Below, piece by piece: positions 15,342 through 23,041 of a stretch of DNA of 40,264 bases. The translations under genes and the position numbers were made by a program. Position 1 is the stretch's first letter; each line of letters starts with the position of its first letter. The DNA is from Flavobacteriales bacterium UBA972 (GTDB lineage: Bacteria; Bacteroidota; Bacteroidia; Flavobacteriales; Schleiferiaceae), in assembly GCA_002292855.1 (NCBI GenBank), contig DBBY01000013.1:1-40264 (forward strand), in the 5' to 3' direction. The notes under the pieces are model-generated. The model ran no database searches. It worked only from the letters and a program-made list of their open reading frames with translations, and was not told where the DNA came from.

Positions 15342-16556
15342 TTAGTTCTTGGTCGCGAAGCGTTCAACCCAATCCAAAATCCGGCTGGCAACCTGGGCCT
15401 TGGTCTCGAGCGGACCCTGCTCCTCTCGGTTCTCGGTAACCAGGGTTATCTGGTTGGTGCTTGAATTCATGCCCGTTTGCTCGGTTTCGTAGTTCAGAAC
15501 TATGGCGTCAGCGCCTTTGCGAACCAGCTTATTTTTTGCGGAACTCAAGCCCTCTCCCGTTTCAAGCGCAAAACCAATAAGTACTTGACCCGAAATTCTG
15601 CGCTTGGCTAAATCCTGAAGAATATCGGGCGTAGGCTCAAAATTTATGGTCGCAGACAGCTCTGATTTTGGAATTTTTTCGCTGCGGACTGAAGTCGGAC
15701 AAAGGTCCGACACCGCGGCGGCGGCTATGACCACGTCTGCATCCGGCAAAGCTTTTACCGCTGCAGCATGCATTTCTGATGCGCTTCGCACGGGAACGAT
15801 GTGTACCGCATCGGTCCAAGTCCGGTCCGCTCGGCGCAAAGGCCCGCGGACCCAATGAACCCTGGCTCCGCGCTGCTCGGCTTCGGCGGCAATGGCCTCC
15901 CCCATGCGTCCGCTGGAACCGTTGGTGACAAAACGAACGGGGTCAATGGATTCTTCAGTGGGTCCCGAGGTGAGCAACAAGGTCTTACCCACCCAAAACG
16001 GGCGAGCAGCAAATTGAAGTTCCAGGGCGCGAAGCATGAATTCCGGCTCCACCATGCGCCCGGCGCCACTCAGCCCTGAGGCAAGCGAACCTTCTGGAGA
16101 AGGCCAAACTTCGTGACCCATGCTTCGCAGCCGGACCAAATTCTCTTGGGTGGCCGGGTAGGCAAACATGTCTAGATCCATGGCAGGCGCCCAAAAAACT
16201 GGACATTTTGCCGAGAGCACAATAGACAGGACCAAATTGTCGCAAAGTCCATTGGCGGCCTTGGCCAGGGTATTGCTCGTAGCAGGTGCAACGACAACGG
16301 CCTCAGCCCATTCGGCAAGATGAACGTGGTTGTTCCAGGAGGTACGGCCTCCATGGCTCAGCACTAAATGCTGCTCGGTCGCAGTACCCGATAGGGCTGC
16401 AAGCGTTAAGGGCGATACAAATTCTTCGGCGGCCGGAGTAAGGGCCACTCGAACCTCTGCACCCTCTTGCCGAAGCAAGCGAACCAATAAGGGAATCTTG
16501 TAGGCGGCAATGCCCCCACTTAAAGCCAGCAGGATGCGGCGACCCTGCAAAATCAT
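15342..16556 (-). CDS. coaBC: Bifunctional phosphopantothenoylcysteine decarboxylase / phosphopantothenate-cysteine ligase
   Basis: Makes 4'-phosphopantetheine for coenzyme A. The 404-residue fusion has the flavin-dependent CoaC domain first (LLALSGGIAAYKI, APATSNTLAKAANGLCDNL, APAMDLDM, SGLSGAGRM) and then the CoaB domain (SGPTEESIDPVRFVTNGSSG, with IAAAAVSDL and EKIPKSE). The CoaC motif reads PAMDLDM where many bacteria have PAMNxxM; this Asp variant is familiar from Bacteroidota. The ATG at 16556 is chosen over the adjacent TTG at 16559. It follows the rpoZ stop by three bases. Confidence 0.94.
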   Translation of the reverse strand: MILQGRRILLALSGGIAAYKIPLLVRLLRQEGAEVRVALTPAAEEFVSPLTLAALSGTATEQHLVLSHGGRTSWNNHVHLAEWAEAVVVAPATSNTLAKAANGLCDNLVLSIVLSAKCPVFWAPAMDLDMFAYPATQENLVRLRSMGHEVWPSPEGSLASGLSGAGRMVEPEFMLRALELQFAARPFWVGKTLLLTSGPTEESIDPVRFVTNGSSGRMGEAIAAEAEQRGARVHWVRGPLRRADRTWTDAVHIVPVRSASEMHAAAVKALPDADVVIAAAAVSDLCPTSVRSEKIPKSELSATINFEPTPDILQDLAKRRISGQVLIGFALETGEGLSSAKNKLVRKGADAIVLNYETEQTGMNSSTNQITLVTENREEQGPLETKAQVASRILDWVERFATKN

Positions 16557-16559
16557 CAA

Positions 16560-16892
16560 TTAAGCCTTGTCGCTATCGGTCTCCGGATAGCGGTAAAATA
16601 CCTTGCCGTCAAGCCATTCGCGCACTGCCATGGCATGGGGCTTGGGGAGCACCTCGTACTGGCGAGACATTTCAATCTGCTCCTTATTCTCAAAAACCTC
16701 TTCGAGGCTATCAGTAACTACTTCAAAATCAACAAGCTTATCGTTGATTTCAGCACGCAAAGTCTCGTTGATTTGCTCTGCACGGCGAGAAATCTGGGCG
16801 ATGGCCTCATAAATGTTGCCTGTGGCAGCATCCAGCTCGTTAAAATCCAAGGTTTTGGTAGTCTTCGAGGCGGCGAGGTGGGCTTTATCCAT
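16560..16892 (-). CDS. rpoZ: DNA-directed RNA polymerase omega subunit (Rpb6-like)
   Basis: A 110-residue small protein stabilising the RNA polymerase beta' subunit. The pattern 'TGNIYEAIAQISRRAEQINETLRAEINDKL' matches the Bacteroidota omega/Rpb6 family, and the C-terminus ends in an acidic stretch. It lies between bamD and coaBC, its usual place in this phylum. A perfect TACTTTTG box 31 bases before the ATG marks a promoter for rpoZ-coaBC-porD. Confidence 0.88.
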   Translation of the reverse strand: MDKAHLAASKTTKTLDFNELDAATGNIYEAIAQISRRAEQINETLRAEINDKLVDFEVVTDSLEEVFENKEQIEMSRQYEVLPKPHAMAVREWLDGKVFYRYPETDSDKA

Positions 16893-16923
16893 AATAGAGG
16901 TAACTAAGTTGCAAATTGGAGGG

Positions 16924-16931
16924 CAAAAGTA
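16924..16931 (-). promoter_or_regulatory. -7 box of rpoZ-coaBC-porD
   Basis: On the minus strand TACTTTTG is a perfect TAnnTTTG match in the 42-base bamD-rpoZ gap. The predicted leader is about 25 bases, unlike the leaderless starts elsewhere. Confidence 0.6.
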
Positions 16932-16934
16932 CGA

Positions 16935-17717
16935 TTATTTTTGTTTGTTTGTAGCGATTTGCTTCTCGAGCGATGCAACCTCTGCGGCGTAGGTGCCGCC
17001 CGGGAAAGTTGATCGGTACTCCTTCACGTAGGTTTCGGCCTCCTTAAAACGCTCGGCCTTCTTGGCATCAATAGAATTTTGTGCATACCTCACGGCTGAC
17101 TCTAGACGAAAGTACATGGCCTGCTCGCGGCGCGGGCTTGAGGGATGCTCGGTAAGCATTACGTTAAAAGAGACCACGGCGCTGGAATACTGATTGCGAT
17201 GGTGGTATCCTTTCGCAATTAAATAACTCTTTTCTTCAAGCCTTCCCCGAAGTTCGTCAATGTGGTCGTTGGCCTCACTCAAAAACTTAGAATTCGGGTG
17301 GGTGTTGATAAAAAGCTGGAGCTCATCCATCGCTTGGTACGTGTAGGCCGGGTCAAGGGTAATCGAAGGGGCTTCGAGGTAGGCACAGTAGGCACCCAGG
17401 TATGCTGCATCCTCCGCATACTCGTCGGATGGAAAGGTCTGGGCAAAACGCTTAAAGTGATAGGATGCAAGAATGTAATCGTGCTGGGCGTAAAGGGTTT
17501 TGGCAAAGTAGCGGTAGACTTCTTGGGCCTTGGTGGTTCCTCGGTACGAGGTCATTAACTCATCAAAAAGAGGGAAGGCCTTGCTGTAGTTACCCCCTTC
17601 GTAGTACTTAATGGCACGCTCAAGCCGGTAAGCCGGGTCGGTGTTCTTAAGCACTTTCCCGTAGTCTCCGCACGAGCTTAGGGCCACAACCGCAGCCATT
17701 AGGATCCATTTCTTCAT
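16935..17717 (-). CDS. bamD: Outer-membrane assembly lipoprotein BamD
   Basis: A 260-residue lipoprotein of the BAM complex that inserts beta-barrel proteins in the outer membrane. The signal peptide ends in a lipobox with C16 (VALSSCGDYG). The body is built of tetratricopeptide-type helices: 'RLERAIKYYEGGNYSKAFPLFDELM', 'YFAKTLYAQHDYILASYHFKRFAQTFP', 'QAMDELQLFINTHPNSKFLSEAND'. Its start overlaps the dapA stop by four bases (ATGA). Confidence 0.93.
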   Translation of the reverse strand: MKKWILMAAVVALSSCGDYGKVLKNTDPAYRLERAIKYYEGGNYSKAFPLFDELMTSYRGTTKAQEVYRYFAKTLYAQHDYILASYHFKRFAQTFPSDEYAEDAAYLGAYCAYLEAPSITLDPAYTYQAMDELQLFINTHPNSKFLSEANDHIDELRGRLEEKSYLIAKGYHHRNQYSSAVVSFNVMLTEHPSSPRREQAMYFRLESAVRYAQNSIDAKKAERFKEAETYVKEYRSTFPGGTYAAEVASLEKQIATNKQK

Positions 17718-18616
17718 AGTTCGTGCTGCTGCAATTTGCGTACCGATTGGGCCAAGGCCTCATCGAGTTGGGGTGAAACGGGCCACAAGGGCAGGCGAAG
17801 TGCCGGGTTAATAATGCCGAGGTGCGCGAGTGCCGATTTAATTCCGCCCGGATTGCCCTCGGCAAACAGTTGCTGGGTGAAGTTGAGCATGGCGTAGTGC
17901 CCGTCACGAGCCGCTTCCATGCGACCAGCACGGGCATCGCGCACCATTTGGCTAAAGGTTTTGGGAAAGGCTTGGCCACTCACGGAGATGACCCCATGGG
18001 CTCCGCAAGCCACTAGCGGAAGCGTCAGGTTGTCGTCGCCACTCAAAACGTCAAAGCCCTCTGGGGCACCGAGTACAATGGTCATGGCCTGCTCGAGGTT
18101 ACCACTGGCTTCTTTAATCGCTACGGCGTGCGGAACCTCACGCGCAATGCGCAGCGTGGTTTCGGCAGCCATGTTTGACCCTGTGCGGCCCGGAACGTTG
18201 TAGAGAATGATGGGCAAGTCCGTAGCGGCTGAAATATGGTTGAAGTGGCGGTAAATGCCCTCTTGCGTAGGCTTGTTGTAGTAGGGCGATACACTAAGCA
18301 CCCCTGAAATTCCGAGCGGTAATCCAGCCTTTAGCTCTGCAGCCACTTTGGCGGAATCATTACCCCCTACTCCTTGGACCACAAGGACGCGGCCCGCGGC
18401 TGCATCGCAAACGGCCGCCACAACACGCTGCTTTTCGTCCGCGGTGAGGGTTGCCGTTTCGGCAGTCGTTCCTAGGGCTACAAGGAACTCCACTCCGCCG
18501 TCAATGCAATGGTTGACCAGACGCTTAAGCGCTGGATAATCGACTTCATGGTTAGGCGTGAAGGGAGTCACCAAGGCAATGCCTGTTCCGCGAAATGGGT
18601 TGATGCGAGCGTTCAT
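17714..18616 (-). CDS. dapA: 4-hydroxy-tetrahydrodipicolinate synthase
   Basis: Condenses pyruvate with aspartate semialdehyde in lysine and diaminopimelate synthesis. The 300-residue TIM barrel shows GTTAETATL near 49-57, the tyrosine of 'ILYNVPGRTGSN' (Y139) and the Schiff-base lysine K168 in AIKEASGN. The length fits the family. It overlaps the DUF6913 gene upstream and bamD downstream by four bases each, so the three are probably one transcript. Confidence 0.96.
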   Translation of the reverse strand: MNARINPFRGTGIALVTPFTPNHEVDYPALKRLVNHCIDGGVEFLVALGTTAETATLTADEKQRVVAAVCDAAAGRVLVVQGVGGNDSAKVAAELKAGLPLGISGVLSVSPYYNKPTQEGIYRHFNHISAATDLPIILYNVPGRTGSNMAAETTLRIAREVPHAVAIKEASGNLEQAMTIVLGAPEGFDVLSGDDNLTLPLVACGAHGVISVSGQAFPKTFSQMVRDARAGRMEAARDGHYAMLNFTQQLFAEGNPGGIKSALAHLGIINPALRLPLWPVSPQLDEALAQSVRKLQQHEL

Positions 18617-19149
18617 CGAGGAGGAATTTTAGCGAGCCATGCGCTCAAAGCACGAAAGTAGTCCATAGGAAGGCGGTCTGCGCTGTGGTAGCGCACGTCA
18701 TAAAAGTCGTTGGCACCCGTAATACTCACGCGAAGTCCCGAGGGAGTGCGCGCCACTATGTAGTCAATGGGGCTGTCTTGGCTTCGGTGCAGAACCACCA
18801 CAAGGTCAAACTCAGTCTGCATGAATTCCAAGGCATTGCCCCCTTGCACGGCACCATTCCATGCAAAGTCGTCGGTAAAAATGAGCTGGCGACCCGAATA
18901 CAGTGCGTTTTTCGGGCGCATTTCGCCCGTCCATCCAATTAGATTGACCGATCGTTGCTGGGCCTGCAAGGCAGAAACTACCTGGCGCATGGACTCGAGG
19001 TAGCCCTCTTCGGCCCGTGAGTCAAATACGATTCCTATGCGGCGAACCTTCTCCCAGCCGGGCCAATGGTTCGTTGTAGGTCGCTCATTGGCGGCATTGC
19101 GCCAGGCCTTCTTTTGAAGCGGAGCGCTTAGTCTGTAGAGCCAATCCAT
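18613..19149 (-). CDS. DUF6913-type conserved Bacteroidota protein
   Basis: A 178-residue cytosolic protein of unknown function. It begins with a basic segment, continues with 'RRIGIVFDSRAEEGYLESMRQVVSAL' and has a hydrophobic strand 'FDLVVVLHRSQDSPIDYIVA', suggesting a small alpha/beta fold. Such proteins are typically found beside ligA and dapA in Bacteroidota, as here. It overlaps the ligA end by 22 bases and dapA by four. Assignment to DUF6913 is from memory of the family and gene order. Confidence 0.75.
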   Translation of the reverse strand: MDWLYRLSAPLQKKAWRNAANERPTTNHWPGWEKVRRIGIVFDSRAEEGYLESMRQVVSALQAQQRSVNLIGWTGEMRPKNALYSGRQLIFTDDFAWNGAVQGGNALEFMQTEFDLVVVLHRSQDSPIDYIVARTPSGLRVSITGANDFYDVRYHSADRLPMDYFRALSAWLAKIPPR

Positions 19150-21143
19150 ACTTTATATTCTTCTTCGGTTAACCACTTTACTCCCAGGGCCTCTGCCTTG
19201 CTGCGTTTGCTCGGCCCCACCCCATCTCCAGCCAATAAGTAGTCTGTTTTGCTGCTTACGGAGCTGCCTACGCGTCCGCCGTGCTCTTCGATGGAACTTT
19301 TGATTCCGTCGCGGCTAAAATGAGCAAAAACTCCGCTCACTACAAAGGTCTTGCCCTGAAGCAGTCCAGAGCCTGACACCGTGGATTGGGCCTGCTCCAG
19401 CTTGATTCCATGGGATTGGAGTCGGTCGAGTTCTTGGCGGTTTTCTGGGTTTGCTAGCCAAGACTGAATGCTCTCGGCAATTTGAGGTCCCACGTCGGGC
19501 ACGTCGAGCAATTCTTCTTGGGTCGCATTCATTAAATCTTCGATGCGAGCAAATGCCTGAACAAGTTTTTTGGCTACGGTTTCGCCCACATGGCGGATTC
19601 CTAAAGCAAAAAGCACGCGCGAAAAAGGGCGGTCTTTGCTAGCCTCTAGGCTGGCTAGGGCGTTGCTTACGGACTTTTCTTTAAACTTATCGAGCTGGCT
19701 CCAGCCCTGTTCGCCAAGGTCGTATAGGTCTGCGGGCGTGCGCACCCAACTAAGATCCACCAGACGGTCAATGGTTTCGGTTCCGATGCCGTCTACGTCC
19801 ATGGCCCGCCGATGAATAAAGTGCTCCAGACGACCCTTGATTTGGGTAGGGCAATTTTGGTGGTTGGGGCAAAAGTGCTGCGCCTCTCCCTCGCGGCGTT
19901 CCAAAGCAGAACCACAGTCGGGGCAGCTCGTGGCAAATGAAACCGGAATAGCTCCTGGGCTGCGACGGTCCATGTCAACCGACGTGATTTTGGGAATGAT
20001 TTCTCCGCCCTTCTCGACCCAAACCCAGTCGCCAAGGTGCAGGTCGAGCTTGAGAATTTGGTCTGAATTGTGCACCGAGGCGCGCTGAACCTGGGTGCCG
20101 CTTATCCACACGGGCTCAAGATGGGCCACAGGGGTAATGGCTCCGGTGCGGCCAACTTGGTACACTACATCGAGCAATGGGGTACAGGCCTGCTCCGCAT
20201 TGAATTTATAGGACATTGCCCATCGGGGCGATTTGGCTGTCGAACCCAGTCGCTGCTGCTGGTCCACCCGATCAACCTTGAGGACTACCCCATCGGTAGC
20301 CACCGGGAGGTTTTGGCGTTTTTGGTCCCAAAAGGTGAGAAAGTCCTTGACTTGATCTGCTGATTCGCAGCGCTGCGACCACCGCTCCTGCTGCGACGGG
20401 ACCGGGAATCCCCAACGAGACAGAGCCTGCATGGCCTCGGAGTGCGAAGCAAAGGGACTTTGGTTGGAGTAGGCCGCGTAGGCAAACATGCTGAGTCGGC
20501 GCTGGGCAACCTCAGCCGAGTCCTGCATTTTAAGGGTTCCGGAAGCCGCGTTTCGGGGGTTGGCAAAGAGTTCCAGTCCGGCGTTTTTGCGGCGGTTATT
20601 GAGCCGCTCAAAGTCCGCATGCACGAAGACAATTTCGCCCCTCACTTCGAGATCCTGGGGGGCATCAGCGGGGAGTTGAAGCGGAATTCCTTGGATGGTG
20701 CGCACATTGACTGCCACATCATCGCCCTTAAGGCCGTCGCCTCGGGTAAGTGCCCGCTCGAGCAGGCCATTGTGGTAGCACAGCGAAATCGCTACCCCGT
20801 CAAATTTGAGTTCGGCGTTCCAAAGTATGGAATCGCCGGGCACAAGCTCCTGGGCTCGGTGTATGAATTCGTCGAGTTCCTCGAAGCTGTAGGTGTTGGC
20901 AAGACTCAGCATAGGCCGCTGGTGGTCCACCTGTTCAAAGGTCTTGGTGAAGCCCCCACCCACTCTTTGGGTCGGACTGTTGGGGTCTCTTATCTCTGGG
21001 TGCGCCTGCTCCAATTCCTGAAGCTCGCGGAGCAGTCGATCAAATTCCGCGTCGCTTACCTCGGGATGGTCGGTGACGTAGTAGCGACGGTTGTGCTCGT
21101 GCAGTTCCTTGCGCAACTGGAGAATTCGATCGATCGCGGTCAT
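19128..21143 (-). CDS. ligA: NAD-dependent DNA ligase
   Basis: Seals nicks in replication and repair. The 671-residue protein has the adenylated lysine K113 in ELKFDG, a C4 zinc finger (CPDCG...CPNHQNCP), helix-hairpin-helix repeats around LLDVPDVGPQIAESI, and a C-terminal BRCT domain (GKTFVVSGVFAHFSRDGIKSSIEEHGGRV). I start it at ATG 21143; the frame is open upstream to 21191 but that part lacks family similarity. The ATG overlaps the prmC stop as ATGA and lies five bases after a perfect TACCTTTG box inside prmC. Confidence 0.96.
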   Translation of the reverse strand: MTAIDRILQLRKELHEHNRRYYVTDHPEVSDAEFDRLLRELQELEQAHPEIRDPNSPTQRVGGGFTKTFEQVDHQRPMLSLANTYSFEELDEFIHRAQELVPGDSILWNAELKFDGVAISLCYHNGLLERALTRGDGLKGDDVAVNVRTIQGIPLQLPADAPQDLEVRGEIVFVHADFERLNNRRKNAGLELFANPRNAASGTLKMQDSAEVAQRRLSMFAYAAYSNQSPFASHSEAMQALSRWGFPVPSQQERWSQRCESADQVKDFLTFWDQKRQNLPVATDGVVLKVDRVDQQQRLGSTAKSPRWAMSYKFNAEQACTPLLDVVYQVGRTGAITPVAHLEPVWISGTQVQRASVHNSDQILKLDLHLGDWVWVEKGGEIIPKITSVDMDRRSPGAIPVSFATSCPDCGSALERREGEAQHFCPNHQNCPTQIKGRLEHFIHRRAMDVDGIGTETIDRLVDLSWVRTPADLYDLGEQGWSQLDKFKEKSVSNALASLEASKDRPFSRVLFALGIRHVGETVAKKLVQAFARIEDLMNATQEELLDVPDVGPQIAESIQSWLANPENRQELDRLQSHGIKLEQAQSTVSGSGLLQGKTFVVSGVFAHFSRDGIKSSIEEHGGRVGSSVSSKTDYLLAGDGVGPSKRSKAEALGVKWLTEEEYKVWIGSTD

Positions 21144-21991
21144 GCTTTCAAAGGTAGGGCCTGACTGCCTGGCTTTTGAGCCCAAACCCAACGCGGCGCC
21201 GCAAATTGATCCTTCATCTCGTGGGTTTGGTATCCCGCCAATTGGGCCAATTCTGCCACATCACCCACCCGGTCACGGTGGCATTCAAAGCCGACTTGGT
21301 TTGCGCCAAGAACTTGGGCCCAAGCCAACGCACGTCGGTAGTAGAATAAGGGGTCCCCCGAGGGAGCATAGAGCGCCATAGAAGGCTCAAATTCCACTAC
21401 TTCGGGCTCGAGGTACTCCTCAGGGCTGATGTAGGGTGGGTTGCAGAGTATGGCGTCGGCCTGCAGGCCATCAGACGGTTCGTTGCGAAGGTCCGCTTCA
21501 AAAAAAAGCAGGTCAAGACCCAGCAAACCCGCGTTTTGAGCGGCCACTTCAAGGGCGAGCAACGACGAGTCTATACCTGTGATGCTCAAGTCAGGGCGAC
21601 GGTTTTTGAGCGCCAGAGCAATGCAGCCGGAACCCGTACCTAAATCAAGAACGCTCGCATTCTTAGGAATTCGGTCCGCAGCGAGAGCCACCAGCTCTTG
21701 GGTCTCAGGGCGCGGAATGAGGACATGGCCATTGATCTGGATTTTTAGGCCATCAAAATACTCAAAACCAATAATTTGCTGAATGGGCATGGCGCTATTT
21801 AGGGCGGAGTTATGCGCGGTAAATGCTTGGACTACGCCGTCGGGGGCCGGCTGCTCCGCGTCTAGAAACAAGCGACCGGGACTTAGGCCTGATTGCACGT
21901 CGACCCAAAGCCGCCATTGAGCGCTGGCCTCGGAATCTTGAAAATGACTCCTGGCCAAGAGAAATGCTTGCTGAAGTTCACGCCATGTCAC
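21140..21991 (-). CDS. prmC: Peptide chain release factor N5-glutamine methyltransferase
   Basis: Methylates the GGQ glutamine of RF1 and RF2. The 283-residue protein has the SAM-binding segment VLDLGTGSGCIALAL, the diagnostic NPPYI motif, and the HemK-type 'GFEYFDGLKIQINGHVLIPRPETQELV'. I use the GTG at 21991 as start: it gives the typical N-terminus MTWRELQQAF and lies four bases after a TACCTTTG box. A GTG at 22021 would place that box inside the gene. No ATG is available upstream. A divergent promoter separates it from ribD. Confidence 0.9.
   Translation of the reverse strand: MTWRELQQAFLLARSHFQDSEASAQWRLWVDVQSGLSPGRLFLDAEQPAPDGVVQAFTAHNSALNSAMPIQQIIGFEYFDGLKIQINGHVLIPRPETQELVALAADRIPKNASVLDLGTGSGCIALALKNRRPDLSITGIDSSLLALEVAAQNAGLLGLDLLFFEADLRNEPSDGLQADAILCNPPYISPEEYLEPEVVEFEPSMALYAPSGDPLFYYRRALAWAQVLGANQVGFECHRDRVGDVAELAQLAGYQTHEMKDQFAAPRWVWAQKPGSQALPLKA
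21149..21156 (-). promoter_or_regulatory. -7 box of ligA inside the 3' end of prmC
   Basis: On the minus strand TACCTTTG exactly matches the consensus, five bases before the ligA ATG. It lies within the last prmC codons, so ligA could be read both from this promoter and from the prmC transcript. Confidence 0.5.
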
Positions 21992-21995
21992 GCGC

Positions 21996-22017
21996 CAAAG
22001 GTAGCGCAGTACCTTAG
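21996..22017. promoter_or_regulatory. Divergent core promoters of prmC and ribD
   Basis: On the minus strand TACCTTTG (22003 to 21996) precedes the prmC GTG by four bases. On the plus strand TACCTTAG (22010-22017), seven of eight matching, lies four bases before a GTG at 22022 and ten before the ribD ATG at 22028. The boxes are six bases apart and their upstream regions overlap, as with the pair at 1967-1985. Confidence 0.5.
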
Positions 22018-22027
22018 CCACGTGGTG

Positions 22028-23041
22028 ATGCAGCGCGAGGAGTACTTCATGCGTCGAGCCCTTGATTTGGCGGCTCAGGGGAGTGGTTTTACCCAGCCCA
22101 ATCCTTTGGTCGGAGCCTTAATCGTGCACAACGACCGGATTTTAGCCGAGGGCTACCACCATCGAGCCGGTGAAGCGCATGCCGAAATTATGGCCTTGAA
22201 TCAACTGCAGGCCGAGGACCTTAGTCTTTTGCCGGAGTCCACGCTTTATGTGAGTCTGGAGCCCTGCAGCCATCAAGGACGGACTGGCCCCTGCAGCCTA
22301 GCCATTTTAAATTCCGGCATAGGCACCATCGTGGTGGCGCATCAGGATCCGAACCCCTTGGTTTCAGGGCGCGGACTCGCCATGCTGCGCGACGCCGGAC
22401 GTAAGGTCATTCTTGGAACGTTAGCGAAGGAGGCCGCAGTGCAAAACAGACGATTTTTTACTTCCATTGCTTTGGGAAGGCCTCATACTACCCTCAAATG
22501 GGCCCAAGATGCCCTAGGCCAGGTGGATGGTCCGCGCCAAAACCACCCTGGCCCTTGGCCAATTACGGGGCGAGAGGCTCAAGTATGGACGCATCGGCTG
22601 CGGCAGGAATGCGGGTCGCTCCTTGTGGGCGCAGGCACCTGGTTGGCAGACGCCACCCGAGGAGGTGTTCGGGCCGTTGCTGGGCCCGAGATACCGCGGT
22701 ACCTATGGGCTGAACGGCCTTTGAATGCTATCGACCAAGAGCGTGCCAACCGCGAAGGATGGACCCTTTGGAGTCCGCGTGAGGGAGAAACCAGTGGTGA
22801 AGCCTTGGGGCGCAGCCTCAGGGAATGCGGCCAAGTCGGCCTTTTGGTAGAAGGCGGCCCGCGTACCCTGCAGCTTTTTATGGATCACGGTTTTTGCGAC
22901 GAGGCCTATCGCTTGGTAAGCCGAAAAGCACTGCCCGAAGGCGGAGGCTTCGCTCCCACCACATCCTGGGACTGGGAGCCGCGTGCGAAATGGGGTTCGG
23001 ATGAGCTGCAGCAGGCTCGACTCCCTAAATTAGCATTATGA
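22028..23041 (+). CDS. ribD: Bifunctional riboflavin biosynthesis deaminase/reductase RibD
   Basis: Performs the second and third steps of riboflavin synthesis. The 337-residue protein has the deaminase domain first, with zinc ligands HAE (in GEAHAEIMAL) and the EPCSHQGRTGPC cluster. The reductase domain follows: TTLKWAQDALGQVDGP near the middle, SLLVGAGTWLADATR and LLVEGGPRTLQLFM late. I chose ATG 22028; an in-frame GTG at 22022 is an alternative supported by box spacing. It overlaps the peptidase gene by four bases (ATGA). Confidence 0.93.
   Translation: MQREEYFMRRALDLAAQGSGFTQPNPLVGALIVHNDRILAEGYHHRAGEAHAEIMALNQLQAEDLSLLPESTLYVSLEPCSHQGRTGPCSLAILNSGIGTIVVAHQDPNPLVSGRGLAMLRDAGRKVILGTLAKEAAVQNRRFFTSIALGRPHTTLKWAQDALGQVDGPRQNHPGPWPITGREAQVWTHRLRQECGSLLVGAGTWLADATRGGVRAVAGPEIPRYLWAERPLNAIDQERANREGWTLWSPREGETSGEALGRSLRECGQVGLLVEGGPRTLQLFMDHGFCDEAYRLVSRKALPEGGGFAPTTSWDWEPRAKWGSDELQQARLPKLAL

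Noticed and set aside
20442..21164. 240-residue plus-strand open frame antisense to ligA
   Set aside because: The ligA frame carries the catalytic lysine and adenylation motifs here; the antisense product has no family resemblance.
21144..21191. Upstream extension of ligA
   Set aside because: The extra residues lie inside prmC, do not resemble ligase N-termini, and the ATG at 21143 has a promoter box and an ATGA overlap.
22022..22027. GTG at 22022 as the ribD start
   Set aside because: It fits the box spacing but the box has a mismatch and ATG 22028 gives a normal N-terminus; kept only as an alternative.
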